Positions 12,546-23,790 of a stretch of DNA of 64,000 nucleotides are shown here, piece by piece. This DNA is from Lytechinus variegatus (taxonomy: Eukaryota; Echinodermata; Echinoidea; Temnopleuroida; Toxopneustidae). The translations under genes were made by a program, and so were the position numbers. Position 1 is the stretch's first letter, and every line of letters begins with the position of its first letter. A model generated the notes under the pieces. The model saw only the letters and a program-made list of their open reading frames with translations. It made no database searches and was not told where the DNA came from. Where the stretch lies: the NCBI RefSeq assembly GCF_018143015.1, contig NC_054747.1, positions 32,765,733 through 32,829,732 of the forward strand, written 5' to 3'.

Positions 12546-13689
12546 TCATGGGTTTTACTAAATTATTTTAGGCTTATATTTGTTATCAGGTGAGACTCAC
12601 CTTGGCCAGGCAGCCCAAGCACAGCAATTTCTTGTGCAGATTGATAAACTTCTCCTTCCTAGCTGACAATTGTTAAAGTTTTATTAAAAGAGAGACAAAA
12701 CTGGCATCAATTTTAGGTCCACAGTAGAGAGAAGAAAAGTTGAAATATTAGTTTAAATAAAAGTACACATTATAATCAGAATGATCTCTCAAATTTCAAG
12801 TAACATTGATGGGAATCCTTGAACCTGACCTTTGAGAAAAATACATTATCTCAAAAGAGATTAGGTCAAATTCTTTTCTTCTATCCGGCCGTTAGAAAGG
12901 AGTTCGAGCAAGGTTTCTAATGGCGAAAAGTGTTTCTTTTGATAGATTTATCCAAAGCATGCCAACGGGATAGCTCGTTAGGGGGTGTTGGATCCCAAGA
13001 AATTTGTAAATATATTTTTTCTGTACAGCATCTTTGTATTTGATACTCATATACTTCAGATATATTTGAATGGATTACCCCAAATTTTAGAAAAATTGAA
13101 ATTTTCAGAAAAATGAAATTCAGTGCAAGTTCCCCTGTCTATGCATTTCATTCTATGACCCAAGTGCACAGGCCGACCATCACAATCTTACTGGGATGGG
13201 TAAACATGGTGCTTGATTTTGTTTACAATTTACAATTGTTGTATGGAAGGTGTCAATCTATTGGATCTACGTATGATTTACTATCGGTAATCTCATCGGC
13301 ACATAAAGTGGTACATGGTTGTGTATCATTTCATGATGGAAGTTGCTCTTGTGAACACTTATCTATCCTATGGAATCTGAAACAATGTATTTGTTCGACT
13401 CCTCAAGGGTGCACAGTGTGTTTGTCTCTTCTGTTGCGACTGCAGTGCACTGTAACTCCAATGCCTGCAGTTTCTAAAATATCTACAGTTTCAATATACA
13501 TTCTTAATACAGTAAAAATCATATTCCCACCTGTACATTGGTGTATTTTCAGTTCATTTGATCTGAAAGAATATGGCAGACCAAGGTCATCCGAGAGCTT
13601 GGATCCTGTGAGGCTCCTCAATAATGCTGATATGGCAACAGAACATGTATCACTAGTGGAGGCCTGTTGGGAAATCATTTAACTCGCTC
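12546..13689. other. No supported gene between the two-ORF locus and the Merlin array
   Basis: AT-rich sequence. An open frame of 189 codons at 13113-13682 starts with an ATG but shows no domain and no compositional sign of coding. No continuation of the upstream ORF could be recognised. Confidence 0.4.
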
Positions 13690-14472
13690 ACTATGCAATG
13701 TGCGTTCCAGAAAAACTGCTTGTCATTGACGGTTGGCAGTAAATAGCGAGGCAGCCTGGGCAAAGGCTATCATCGCAATAGACACCGATGCAAGAAATCT
13801 TAGAAAAAAAAATTAAAAAGGCATTCCATTGTAAGCTATCGCTTTCATGTTGATTCAGACTTTTCGCTCCTACTTCGGAGAAATCCTCTATACCTCACCA
13901 GATTCCTTTGAAAATGCAATAAAAATAAAGAATGCAATGTGCCCTAAAAAAAACTGCTCGTAATGGTATTGACGGTTGGCAGTAGTGATGCCAAGAGTGG
14001 AAATAACCCCCCCCCCAAAAAAAGCATCTCAAAAGGGTCTTTTTTTCCCTGTAGTCATATGTCCTTGACCCTGTTCAATATGTTCATATGTTTGTGGTCT
14101 GAGGATGTGACCTTAGAACTCATCCAGAGGCAGTCATCAATCCATGATAATGGTACGACAAGAGATGTTTATAGCCAACACCTGATCGCCAATTTCCTTC
14201 AACTTGGAGGATTCGACGATATGGACAATCCAATAATTGTCAAGACTGATGAGAGCAAGTATTTCTACCAGAAATATCATAGGGGCCAGTACCATGCAGG
14301 CCATTGGGTGTTAAGGCCCTAAACCGCAAATTGCACCTAAACCGCAAATCGCCGCCTAAGCTTGTAGAAAAAAGGTTTAGTCTTGTTTACTCAATAGCAA
14401 TGCACTCTTTGTGCGTGCACACGTTCGCGCGAGAAATTGAGCCAGCTAGCTGTGCATACATGAATACACAGG

Positions 14473-16603
14473 CGCGTAGCCGGGGGGGGGGGGGGGTGGG
14501 GGCGGGCGCCCCCCCAAAAAACGCCCCCAAAAAGAAAAAAAGAAGGAAAAGAAGGGAAAAAAGAGAGAAAAGGAAAGAAAGGTGGCTTTGTGTTTTTTTT
14601 TTATTCTTTATTTTTTTTCTCAAAAGAGAAACTTCTTGATCTAAATTTATATATGAATTCTGCTTCCGCGCTGTGCGCGGTTAAATGACAATATTGAAGT
14701 TCGCCATTGTTTCCCAGACCTTTTCTCTAATCCTGTTTTTCCACCTCAGCTATGTGCTTCTTGCCAGTTAGAGTTAAAATTGTATACATTAGGGCATGAA
14801 TTTGAGTAAGGTTAGGCCGAAGTAAATAAACCCCTCAAAAAAAGTTTTGCAACTCAATTTTGAGGGATGATACCTTTTTGGTTAATGAAGTATAAAAGAT
14901 GAAACTGGTATCATTAGAAAGCTGAATTATTCTTCTTTGCAATGACATGCCATTTGCTGTGATTATGTAATCATGGAATATGCAATCACCCCGAACAGCG
15001 AGAAAAGTCCGAAGTGAAATGTTGCAAAATGCATTGATTTCTAACAAGAGTCTCCATTTCTATAGAATTTCTACCATGCAGGTGACAGTGAATGCACTCG
15101 GTCAATCCTTGAAACAATTGGAAATTCGCTATTGCAAACGACGCATTTTGCAACATTTCATGTCTAACACTGCTGCGTATTATCATGTCTGTGTATTTCA
15201 TAACACTAGCATTACAAATGACACATGATTGTAAAGGAGAATAATCATGCTTTCTAAGGAAATCACTTTTACACATGATGATGGCACATTAAGAAATTTA
15301 TTAGCACTCAAACTTGCAGTTTGAGTTGCAGAACTCAAACATGACATGGCAACGAATTTTGCAACATTTCATTTTTTACATTGCTGCATATTTATCATGT
15401 ATGTGTATTTCATGATAACACTAGCATTACAAATGACACATGATCGTTAAGAGGAATAATCATACTTTCCAATGATACCACTTTCACATATGATGATGGC
15501 ACACTAAGAAATTTATTAGCACTCAAACTTGAGTTGCAGAACTTATTTTGAGGGGTTTATATGAAGTTATCTTTTTTTTCAGTTGATCGCGCAACTTCTG
15601 GTCTGGTCGGCTCCGAGCGGGTAAATCTTTATATCAGTTTCTGCCGTTACCTCCATAAAGTCAACTTCTCCCACATTTCAGCTCATTACTGAACAATCAT
15701 AATTTTGGAGCAATTAGGTTCCTAATATAAAAAGAGGAAGGCTGAAATTCGTGTCGTATTAAATAAAAAAGTACAATATTTTTTATCAAATTGTATTAAA
15801 CTTCATGTCATTTCCCTGTATACATTTACCTCCTGTCCTGTTTTGCGCCCTCAGTTTGAAATTTTGAATGACACTTAAGTTTCTTTATATTCAAAATGAA
15901 GCGCTACAGGATAAGTCAAAGAAATTAGGCATCCTTTTTTTATATAGAAAGATAATTTCAATAAATCACAGAAGTTTCAACTTTTTGCGCACTATTTTCC
16001 TTGTAATTAAGTTCAATAATCTTAGAAAATCAATTGAATTAGAGCCGATTGGGTATAGAGATATCTACATTAATTTGATGAAACGTCCGCCCTTTGAAAT
16101 TTCAGAGTTTCATTGCTCTGCGCGGGGAGGAATATCTTCCTCTACACTTCTTCTCCTCTTTTTTGCGAGTTAAAAATATGCTAATTTGGTTGTAATCAAA
16201 TCTGATCTTTCCAAGGAAAGTATTCAATATATCTTTGAGAATACCCTTTTTCTCGGGACCCTTTTTATGGCAAGAAAAATTGATAAAACGCTTTAGCTTC
16301 CGCGCTTCGCGCGGAGTTATTATCATTTTAATTTCCTCCATTGTATACCCCTTTTGTGCGTTCACAATCACTTTTGAAAACAAGGTTCAAAATCGCAATA
16401 TAGTCAACCGAATTGGAGGTACTAGAGACAAGAGAAACGGCTCCTTTTCATTTCAATTTATGAAATACTAAAAGCTTCGCGCTTCGCGCGGGAGGGGGAA
16501 ACTCCCCCTCCCTGCACCCACCCCCTAGGGAGCGCGCTCTGTAAGTGTTGGCACGCTTTGCGTGCATTTACCGCCCCCTCCAAAATGAAATCCTGGCTAC
16601 GCG
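14473..16603. mobile_element. Nested element with GC-rich ends inside the 3.26-kb element
   Basis: CGCGTAGCC at 14473-14481 faces GGCTACGCG at 16595-16603. The inverted similarity continues outward through ACATG(A/T)ATACACA on both sides. A G-run followed by a C-run sits next to the left end, and a C/G-rich block sits next to the right end. A short hairpin-rich motif around GCTTCCGCGCTTCGCGCGG occurs near 14661, 16290 and 16470. No transposase was seen. Two open frames on the plus strand (15868-16173, 16235-16471) show no domain. Confidence 0.5.
14826..15560. mobile_element. 735-bp MITE with ~32-bp terminal inverted repeats
   Basis: The left end ATAAACCCCTCAAAAAAAGT and the right end (reverse complement ATAAACCCCTCAAAATAAGT) continue into GTTTTGCAACTCAA / GTTCTGCAACTCAA. 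The interior contains a diverged direct repeat of about 210 bp. Each copy holds AATGACACATGAT and AAATTTATTAGCACTCAAAC (starts near 15215 and 15428). It is non-coding and lies within the GC-ended nested element, so three insertion levels are stacked inside Merlin unit 1. Confidence 0.75.
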
Positions 16604-16855
16604 GTTGTGTATACATGTACGTAAACACTTCATGCAATTTGCGAAAGTTGTTTGATTCTGCTAAGTCTGCTGGCCTAAAATTTCGCGAGAGCCTTCATCA
16701 AATTTTCATAATGAATTGGAAAATCATAACTTTGTTATTTTGGTGTTTGGTGTTGATTCGTCCGGCCGAGAGTCATCCAACTTCTCCAGGCCCAGGGCCA
16801 AGCGGGGATGGAGAGAAGCAGGAAGGACAAGGACTGGTGGGGCAGAATCTAGTTC

Positions 16856-16952
16856 TAGTTCTACTACTAAAACTACTACTACTACTACTATACTCTTACT
16901 GCTACTACTACTTCTACTACTGCTACTCCTACTACTACTACTACTATTTCGT
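16856..16952. repeat. (CTA/TAC)n microsatellite
   Basis: An imperfect trinucleotide run. Long Leu- or Thr-type homopolymers in its open frames are an effect of the repeat. Confidence 0.9.
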
Positions 16953-17186
16953 ACTGATTATGACTATAATAATATGAGTACATGGCTTCATTACCCTCGT
17001 AACATTTTGTACTAAAGTTTTAAAAAGATTATAATAAATATTTTAAAAATTATTTATAGCGATTCTTTATTTTCCCCCTTTCATTTCTTCCCTTTTCCTT
17101 TTCCTTTGCTTAAACCTACAGGCGTTAGATTATACTAGGGGAGAATTAGGGATACACAAAAAAACACAAAAAAATAAAAACCGGCA

Positions 17187-17364
17187 CTATGTACAGCCCA
17201 AGTTGCCCAACTCCCGCCATAACCAAAAGTCCAAAACCAACAAACAAGAAGAACAATAATGATAGCCTTTTAGGGCCCCATGGGAGACCAACTTAATGTT
17301 GAATGAGCACCCTGGTAAAATATTTAAATAAATAAATAAATAAACAAATAAATGAATAAATAAA
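17187..17364 (+). mobile_element. 3-prime tail of a LINE- or SINE-type retroposon
   Basis: A short segment with GGAGACCAACTTAATGTTGA and GCACCCTGGTAAAATA leads into an (AAAT)n run at about 17322-17364. This is the layout of a non-LTR retroposon 3-prime end. No ORF is present. The class is an inference from the tail. Confidence 0.4.
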
Positions 17365-17686
17365 TGTGTACCAACAACAACATTTCTCATAAAAATGAGA
17401 TCAGCGCTCTAGTTCTAATTCTTCACTCTTCAACCTCTATCCTTCTGCGATTTATGTTTGCCGCCCTCTGTGTTCACGCCTCTTACGCGCGCACAGTCCT
17501 TTTTAGTATTCTACATGCTTAGGCAGCAATTTGCGGTTTAGGTGCAATTTGCGGTTTAGGGCCTTAACAATTGGGTCTTTGGCGCTGTGGAATGTGGTAC
17601 TGGGGCACACTGGAACCCATTAACAATTGGTGCTTGCCTGGAACTCACATCATAAGTGATGGTTGGGCGGCATACCAACATCATGA

Positions 17687-18732
17687 GGCATGTCAGGGCC
17701 TATGAAGGGTTCTCTACCTGCTATTATTTCAGCAGAGCTTCACAGAAGCAGCCGAAGGAAGGTGCTAGCTGGGTAAAGGGAAATGGTGACAGAGTTGCTA
17801 CAGTGGACAAGAAATGACCAGTGCATTCCTCATGTTGCCGTGTATTTGTATGATGATATAAAGCTAGGATTCTATAATAATTCATTTTTAGTATTCATTT
17901 TACTTGCCCACTATGCTATGTGCGGTCCAGAAAAACTGGTAGTTATGGTATTGATGGTTGGCAGTGGCGATGCAACGGATGTTATTGCAAAAAATAATCC
18001 AAGCAGGGTCTTTTTCCCCAGAGTCATTTGTCCCAAACCCAGTTCATTACGTTGATAAATTTGTGGTCAGAGGATGTGCACTTAGAATTCATCCAGAGGC
18101 AGTCATCCATCCATAATAGTACGACGAGAAGTTTATAGCCAACACTTGATCGCCAATTTCCATCAACTTGGAGGATTCGACGATATGGGAAAATCCAATA
18201 ATCATCAAGACTGATGAGAGCAAGTATTTTCTATCGGTTATACCATAGGAGCCAGTACCATGAAGGCCATTGGGTCTTTGGTGCTGTGGAATGCGGTACT
18301 GGCAGACACCTCCATGTAGTCCCTTGAGGGAACTGAGGCATACTGGAATCCATTATCCATGGTGAGTTCTAGGCAAGCTTGCCTGGAACTGACATAAGTG
18401 ATGGTTGGGCAGCATACCACAATCTTGATCAGCTTAATAACAGGGTCTACCTCCATGATATGTTCATTCACGAACGTCATTTTGTTGATCCCGTCCATGA
18501 TTGGCTTCACACCAATACAATCGAGGGCATATGTATGCGCGCTAAGAGGAAATTACGCCGTCAGCACGGTTCGTTCCGGGCCCTTTTCCCATCTTACCTT
18601 GATGAGTTTATGTGGAGGAACAATGTAGGCCAAAACAAATTTGGGGAGATCGTTAATAGCATAAGGCAATTCTATCCTGTTTAATTTCATCATATCCTTC
18701 CAAACTAACACACAATACATCCTCAGGAACTC
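17687..18732 (+). mobile_element. Merlin unit 2 (older 5-prime type)
   Basis: The 5-prime region starts GGCATGTCAGGGCCTATGAA. It is shared with unit 5 but differs from the later units. The frame is broken into pieces. The C-terminal piece at 18379-18684 keeps SDGWAAYHNLDQLNN and HTNTIEGICMRAKRK, so the third catalytic Glu is retained. The first Asp survives out of frame as KTDESK near 18210. Confidence 0.85.
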
Positions 18733-19861
18733 CATGCAAAGATTAATTAGAGGATTATTACTACAGGAAAAAAAACAACCAATATTGTTAAAGTTCCTTT
18801 ATCTCCATCATGTGACCTGTAACTCGTGTCAGGTGGTCACTGAGACTTGATTACCCTTATATCCAATGAAGTATTCAAACAAAGTGATTACTGCTTGGGA
18901 GACGAATCAGGAGGAAATTTTCTCTCATCGACTGCAGCGATCGACTAAGCTTGGCCATGAATTTACCGCTCCAGTTATGCTAGAATTCCTGGGGCTTTTC
19001 TTGAATATGGGAATGATAAGGAAATCAATAACTATTCATTTTACCTGCCAACTATGCAATGTGTGGTCCAGAAAATCTTCTAGCTGTGGCATTGACGGTT
19101 GGCACTCGTGGTGCCGAAAAAAAAGCATCCGAACAGGGTCTTTTTTCCCAGTCATTTGTCCCAAACCCGGTTAATCATGTTTGTATATTTGTGGTCAGAG
19201 GATGTGACCTTAGAACTCATCCAGAGGCAGTCATCAATTCATGATAATGGTACGGCAAAGAGAAGTTTATAGCCAACACCTGATCACCAATTTCTGTCAA
19301 CTTGGAGGATTTGACGATATGAGCAATCCAATTGTCATCGAGATTGACGAAAGCAAATATTTTCATCGCAAGTACCATTGGGGCCAGTACCATGAAGGCC
19401 ATTGGTCTTTGACGTTGTGGAATGCGGTACTGGCAGACGCCTCCTCCAGGTTGTCCCTAGAAGGGACTGGGGTACACTAGAATCCATTATCTACCAATGG
19501 TGCTTGCCTGGAACTCACATCATAAGTGATGGTTGGGCGGCATATCACCATCTGGATCAGCTGAATAATGGGATTTATCTACATTATATGGTCAATTACG
19601 ACCGTCATTTTGTGGATCCCATCCATGATTGGCTTCACACCAATACAATCAAGGGCACATTGATGCGTACAAAGAGGAAATTGCGGCGTCAGCATGGCAC
19701 ATCCCAAACCCTATTCCCATCTTACCTCGATGAGTTTATGTGGAAGAACAATGTAGGCCAAAACAAATTTGGGGAGATCGTTAATAGCATAAGGCAATTA
19801 TATCCTGATAAATTTCATCCTATCCTTCCGAACTAACACACAATACGTCGTAAGGAATTCC
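18733..19861 (+). mobile_element. Merlin unit 3 (1129 bp)
   Basis: The N-terminal frame at 18866-19174 has CQLCNVWSRKSSSCGIDGWH and RKKSIRTGSFF, corresponding to the Cys motif and the SIR.GSFF segment of IS1595-type transposases. The DDE part is in two overlapping frames (19241-19480 and 19402-19836). The first Asp (EIDESKYF) and the second (SDGWAAYHHL) are present, and the third position is Lys (NTIKGTLMRTKRK). The protein ends YPDKFHPILPN. Confidence 0.88.
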
Positions 19862-20984
19862 ATGCAAAAGGATAAGATGAATTACAGGATTATTACTACA
19901 GGAAAAAACCCAATATTGTTTAAGTTCCTTTATCTCGATCATGTGACCTGTAACTCATGTAAGGTGGTCACTGAGACTAGATTACCCTTAAATCCAATGA
20001 ACTATTCAACCAGAGTGATTACTGCTTGGGAGATGAATCAGGAGGAAATTTTCTCTCATCGACTGCAGCTATCGGCTAAGCTTGGCCATGAATTTACCGC
20101 TCCAGTTATGCTGGACTTCCTGGGGCTGTTCTTGAATATGGGAATGATAAAGAAATCAATAACTATTCATTTTACCTGCCAACTATGCAATGTGTGGTCC
20201 AGAAAATCTTCTAGCTGTGGCATTGACGGTTGGCACTCGTGGTGCCGAAAAAAAAGCATCCGAACAGGGTCTTTTTTCCCAGTCATTTGTCCCAAACCCG
20301 GTTAATCATGTTTGTATATTTGTGGTCAGAGGATGTGACCTTAGAACTCATCCAGAGGCAGTCATCCATCCATGATAATGGTACGGCAAAGAGAAGTTTA
20401 TAGCCAACACCTGAGCACCGATTTCCTCAACTTGGAAGATTGACGATATGAGCAATCCAATCATCAAGATTGACGAAAGCAAATATTTTCATAGGAAGTA
20501 CCATCGGGGCCAGTACCATGAAGGCCATTGGTCTTTGACGTTGTGGAATGCGGTACTGGCAGATGCCTCCTCCGGGTTGTCCCTAGAAGGGACTGGGGTA
20601 CACTAGAACCCAGTATCCACAAATGGTGTTTGCCTGGAACTCACATCATAAGTGATGGTTGGGCGGCATACCAACATCTAGATCAGCTGAATGGGATTTA
20701 TCTACATTATATGGTCAATCACGAACGTCATTTTGTTGATCCCATCCAACACTAATACAATCAAGGGCACATTGATGCGTGCAACAAGTAAATTGCAGCG
20801 TCAGCATGGCACATCCCGAGCCCATTTCCCCATCTTACCTTGATGAATTCAAATGGAGAAATAGAGTGAGAATGGGACCCAACTCTGAATATCATGGACA
20901 GCATCATGTTATTTTATTCTCTTTACCTAACTTAATCATGTCCTTCCAAATTGCCACACAATATGTCCCAAGGAACTACATAAC
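19862..20984 (+). mobile_element. Merlin unit 4 with the longest N-terminal frame
   Basis: A 147-codon ATG frame (19862-20305) covers the whole N-terminal part with two CxxC pairs (HVTCNSCKVV and HFTCQLCNVW). The first pair falls in sequence related to the 160-bp repeat of the element at 2580-3486, so it is probably not original transposase. The DDE part (20372-20890) is broken. The third catalytic position reads Lys (ATCAAGGGC). Similarity to other units continues to about 20984, then stops. Confidence 0.85.
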
Positions 20985-21604
20985 ATACAATTTCTATGAC
21001 GATCTTCTGTCAACAAGCACAGAAAGGCTTGATTTGTATACTAACATTTCTATCCTGCAATCTACAAGCATCAAGTCCTGTATCATGACTTGACGATCGA
21101 TGAAAGATATGAAGGATACTGGGTCATACATTTCATGTTAGCAAAATGGTGTGAGGAAGAGAGAAATATAAATTCCAGGGAATAGAAAGTTTATAATTAT
21201 TATTTCTAATATCTAACACACAATACATGGTTCTACTCTTCTAAGAAAATGAGTGCAAGAGCCATCAGGTAATGATAATCAATCGTAATGACAAGTCCTT
21301 GTCGTGTGAACTTGACAAAGGAGTGATAAATGATACATATGGCAAATGTGTATTAATGAGTGATAACAGTCATGAAGAAGGAACGATTGTCATGCCTGAT
21401 ATATGTTTGGATAAAAACAGTAAAGTTGTAACTGAGGTAAGCATTTGTGATAACGGAAGGAATAAGTAAAAAACAAAACAGGTGATGACATAACGGATGA
21501 TGTAATGCTTGTATACGAATCATATGACAGGAAAATTTAAGTAACTGGCACGGTAGGGTCAATCAACATGGAATACCGAGATCAGGAAAGGACATGAGGA
21601 ATCC
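20985..21604. other. Unique spacer inside the Merlin array
   Basis: This is not part of the repeat unit. A 65-codon open frame at 21272-21469 has no domain. It separates units 4 and 5 and resets the array, because unit 5 again carries the older 5-prime region seen in unit 2. Nothing else is recognised. Confidence 0.5.
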
Positions 21605-22659
21605 AACTGGAGGCATGTCAGGGCCTATGAAGGGTTATCTACTCGCTGTTATATTTCAGAAGGCTTCTCAGAAGCAGTCGAAGGAAAGTGCATGCTGGGT
21701 AAAGGGAAATGGTGACAGTGTTGCCACAATGGACCAAAATGACCAGTGCATTCCTAATGTTGTTATTTGTTTATTAATATAAAACTAGGATTTTATAATA
21801 ATCTATTTTAAGTATTCATTTTACTTGCCCACTATATAATACGTGGTCCAGGAAAAGTGCTAGCTATGGCATTGACGGTTGGCAGTGGCAACGCCACGAA
21901 TGTTATCGCAAAAAAAATCCAAGCAGGGTCTTTTTTCCCAGATTTATTTGTCCCTAACCTGATTAATCATGTTTGTATATTTGTGGTCAGAGGATGTGAC
22001 CTTAGAACTCATCCAGAGGCAGTCATCAATTCATGATAATGGTACGGCAAAGAAAAGTTTATAGCCAACACCTGACCACCAATTTCTGTCAACTTGGAGG
22101 ATTCGACGATATGGGAAAATCCAATAATCATCACGACTGATGAGAGCAAGTATTTTCTATCGGTTATACCATAGGAGCCAGTACCATGAAGGCCATTGGG
22201 TCTTTTGTGCTGTGGAATGCGGTACTGGCAGACACCTCCATGTAGTCCCTAGAGGGAACTGAGGCATACTGGAATCCATTATCCATGGTGAGTTCTAGGC
22301 AAGCTTGCCTGGAACTGACATAAGTGATGGTTGGGCAGCATACCACCATCTGGATCAGCTTAATAACAGGGTCTACCTCCATGATATGTTCATTCACGAA
22401 CGTCATTTTGTTGATCCCGTCCATGATTGGCTTCACACCAATACAATTGAGGGCACATGGATGCGCGCTAAGAGGAAATTATGCCGTCAGCACGGTTCGT
22501 TCCGGGCCCTATTCCCATCTTACCTCGATGAGTTTATGTGGAGGAACAATGTAGGCCCAAACAAATTTGGGGAGATCATTAATAGCATAAGGCAATTATA
22601 TCCTGTTAAATTTCATCATATCCTTCCGAACTAACACACAATACATCCTAAGGAACTCC
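21605..22659 (+). mobile_element. Merlin unit 5 (older 5-prime type)
   Basis: It shares with unit 2 the 5-prime block GGCATGTCAGGGCCTATGAA and an insertion-like detour around the glycine-rich middle (GTGAGTTCTAGGCAAGCTTG). The C-terminal frame at 22305-22634 has SDGWAAYHHLDQLNN and HTNTIEGTWMRAKRK, so the third Glu is kept. It ends YPVKFHHILPN. Units 2 and 5 probably derive from a longer duplication that included units 3 and 4. Confidence 0.85.
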
Positions 22660-23790
22660 ATGCAAAGATGAATTAGAGAATTATTATTACTACAGGAAAA
22701 AAAACCCCCAATATTGTTAAAGTTCCTTTATCTCCATCATGTGACCTGTAACTCATGTAAAGTGGTCACTGAGACTTGATTACCCTTATATCCAATGAAC
22801 TATTCAACCAGAGTGATTACTGCTTGGGAGATGAATCAGGAGGAAATTTTCTCTCATCGACTGCAGCTATCGGCTAAGCTTGGCCATGAATTTACCGCTC
22901 CAGTTATGCTAGACTTCCTGGGGCTGTTCTTGAATATGGGAATGATAAAGAAATCAATAACTATTCATTTTACCTGCCAACTATGCAATGTGTGGTCCAG
23001 AAAATCTTCTAGCTCTGGCATTGACGGTTGGCACTCGTGGTGCCGAAAAAAAAGCATCCGAACAGGGTCTTTTTTCCCAGTCATTTGTCCCAAACCCGGT
23101 TAATCATGTTTGTATATTTGTGGTCAGAGGATGTGACCTTAGAACTCATCCAGAGGCAGTCATCAATTCATGATAATGGTACGGCAAAGAGAAGTTTATA
23201 GCCAACACCTGATCACCAATTTCTGTCAACTTGGAGGATTTGACGATATGAGCAATGCAATTGTCATCGAGATTGACGAAAGCAAATATTTTCATAGGAA
23301 GTACCATCGGGGCCAGTACCATGAAGGCCACTGGGTCTTTGATGTTGTGGAATGCGAGGCAGACGCCTCCTCCAGGTTGTCCCTAGAAGGGACTGGGGTA
23401 CACTAGAACCCATTATCCACCAATGGTGCTTGCCTAAAACTCACATCATACATGTAAGTGATGGTTGGGCGGCATACCACCATCTTGATCAGCTTAATAA
23501 TGGGATTTATCTACATTATATGGTCAATCAATAACTTCATTTTGTTGATCCCATCCATGATTGGTTTCACACCAATACAAACAAGGGCACATTGATGCAT
23601 ACAAAGAGGAAATTGCGGCGTCAGCATGGCACATCCCAAGCCCTATTCCCATCTTACCTTGATGAGTTTATGTGGAGGAACAATGTTGGCCCAAACAAAT
23701 TTGGGTAGATCGTTAATAGCATAAGGCAATTATAACCTGTTTAATTTCATATCCTTCTGAACTAACACACAATACATCCTAAGGAACTCC
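22660..23790 (+). mobile_element. Merlin unit 6 (1131 bp)
   Basis: The N-terminal frame is 22795-23103. The DDE frame starts at 23170 and breaks after EGHWVFDVVECE at a 4-bp deletion that unit 11 shares (GAATGCGAGGCAGAC). The third catalytic position is Lys (ACAAACAAGGGC, TNKG). Confidence 0.87.

Larger units (their letters stand above)
14310..17568. mobile_element. 3.26-kb element with 52-bp terminal inverted repeats and a target duplication
   Basis: The termini are GTTAAGGCCCTAAACCGCAA at 14310 and its reverse complement ending at 17568. The 52-bp ends (14310-14361, 17517-17568) match at 50 positions. Each end contains the sub-repeat CCTAAACCGCAAAT twice. The target site is ATTGGGT on both sides (14303-14309 and 17570-17576). 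It is 8 bp if one mismatch is allowed (CATTGGGT/AATTGGGT), which would suit a hAT-like element. No transposase is recognisable inside, so it appears non-autonomous. The interior holds further nested elements and simple repeats. Confidence 0.88.
13690..17686 (+). mobile_element. Merlin unit 1, split by a nested element
   Basis: The 5-prime part (13690-14309) and the 3-prime part (17569-17686) are separated by a 3.26 kb inverted-repeat element. The 5-prime part contains a local repeat: the same ~50 bp around TTGACGGTTGGCAGTA occurs at about 13725 and 13970. The 119-codon frame at 13963-14322 gives FICLWSEDVTLELIQRQSS and KTDESKYFYQKYHRGQY, so the first catalytic Asp is present in the form KTDES rather than EIDES. 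The 3-prime part carries the second Asp motif (SDGWAAYQHH) and stops there, so the region with the third catalytic residue is missing. Confidence 0.8.

Noticed and set aside
13113-13682. 189-codon open frame upstream of the Merlin array
   Set aside because: No recognisable domain, no good splice context, and overlap with an opposite-strand frame. It cannot be separated from chance.
14460-14530. Target duplication for the GC-ended nested element
   Set aside because: The flanks match only in inverted, not direct, orientation, so they extend the inverted repeat and do not show a duplication.
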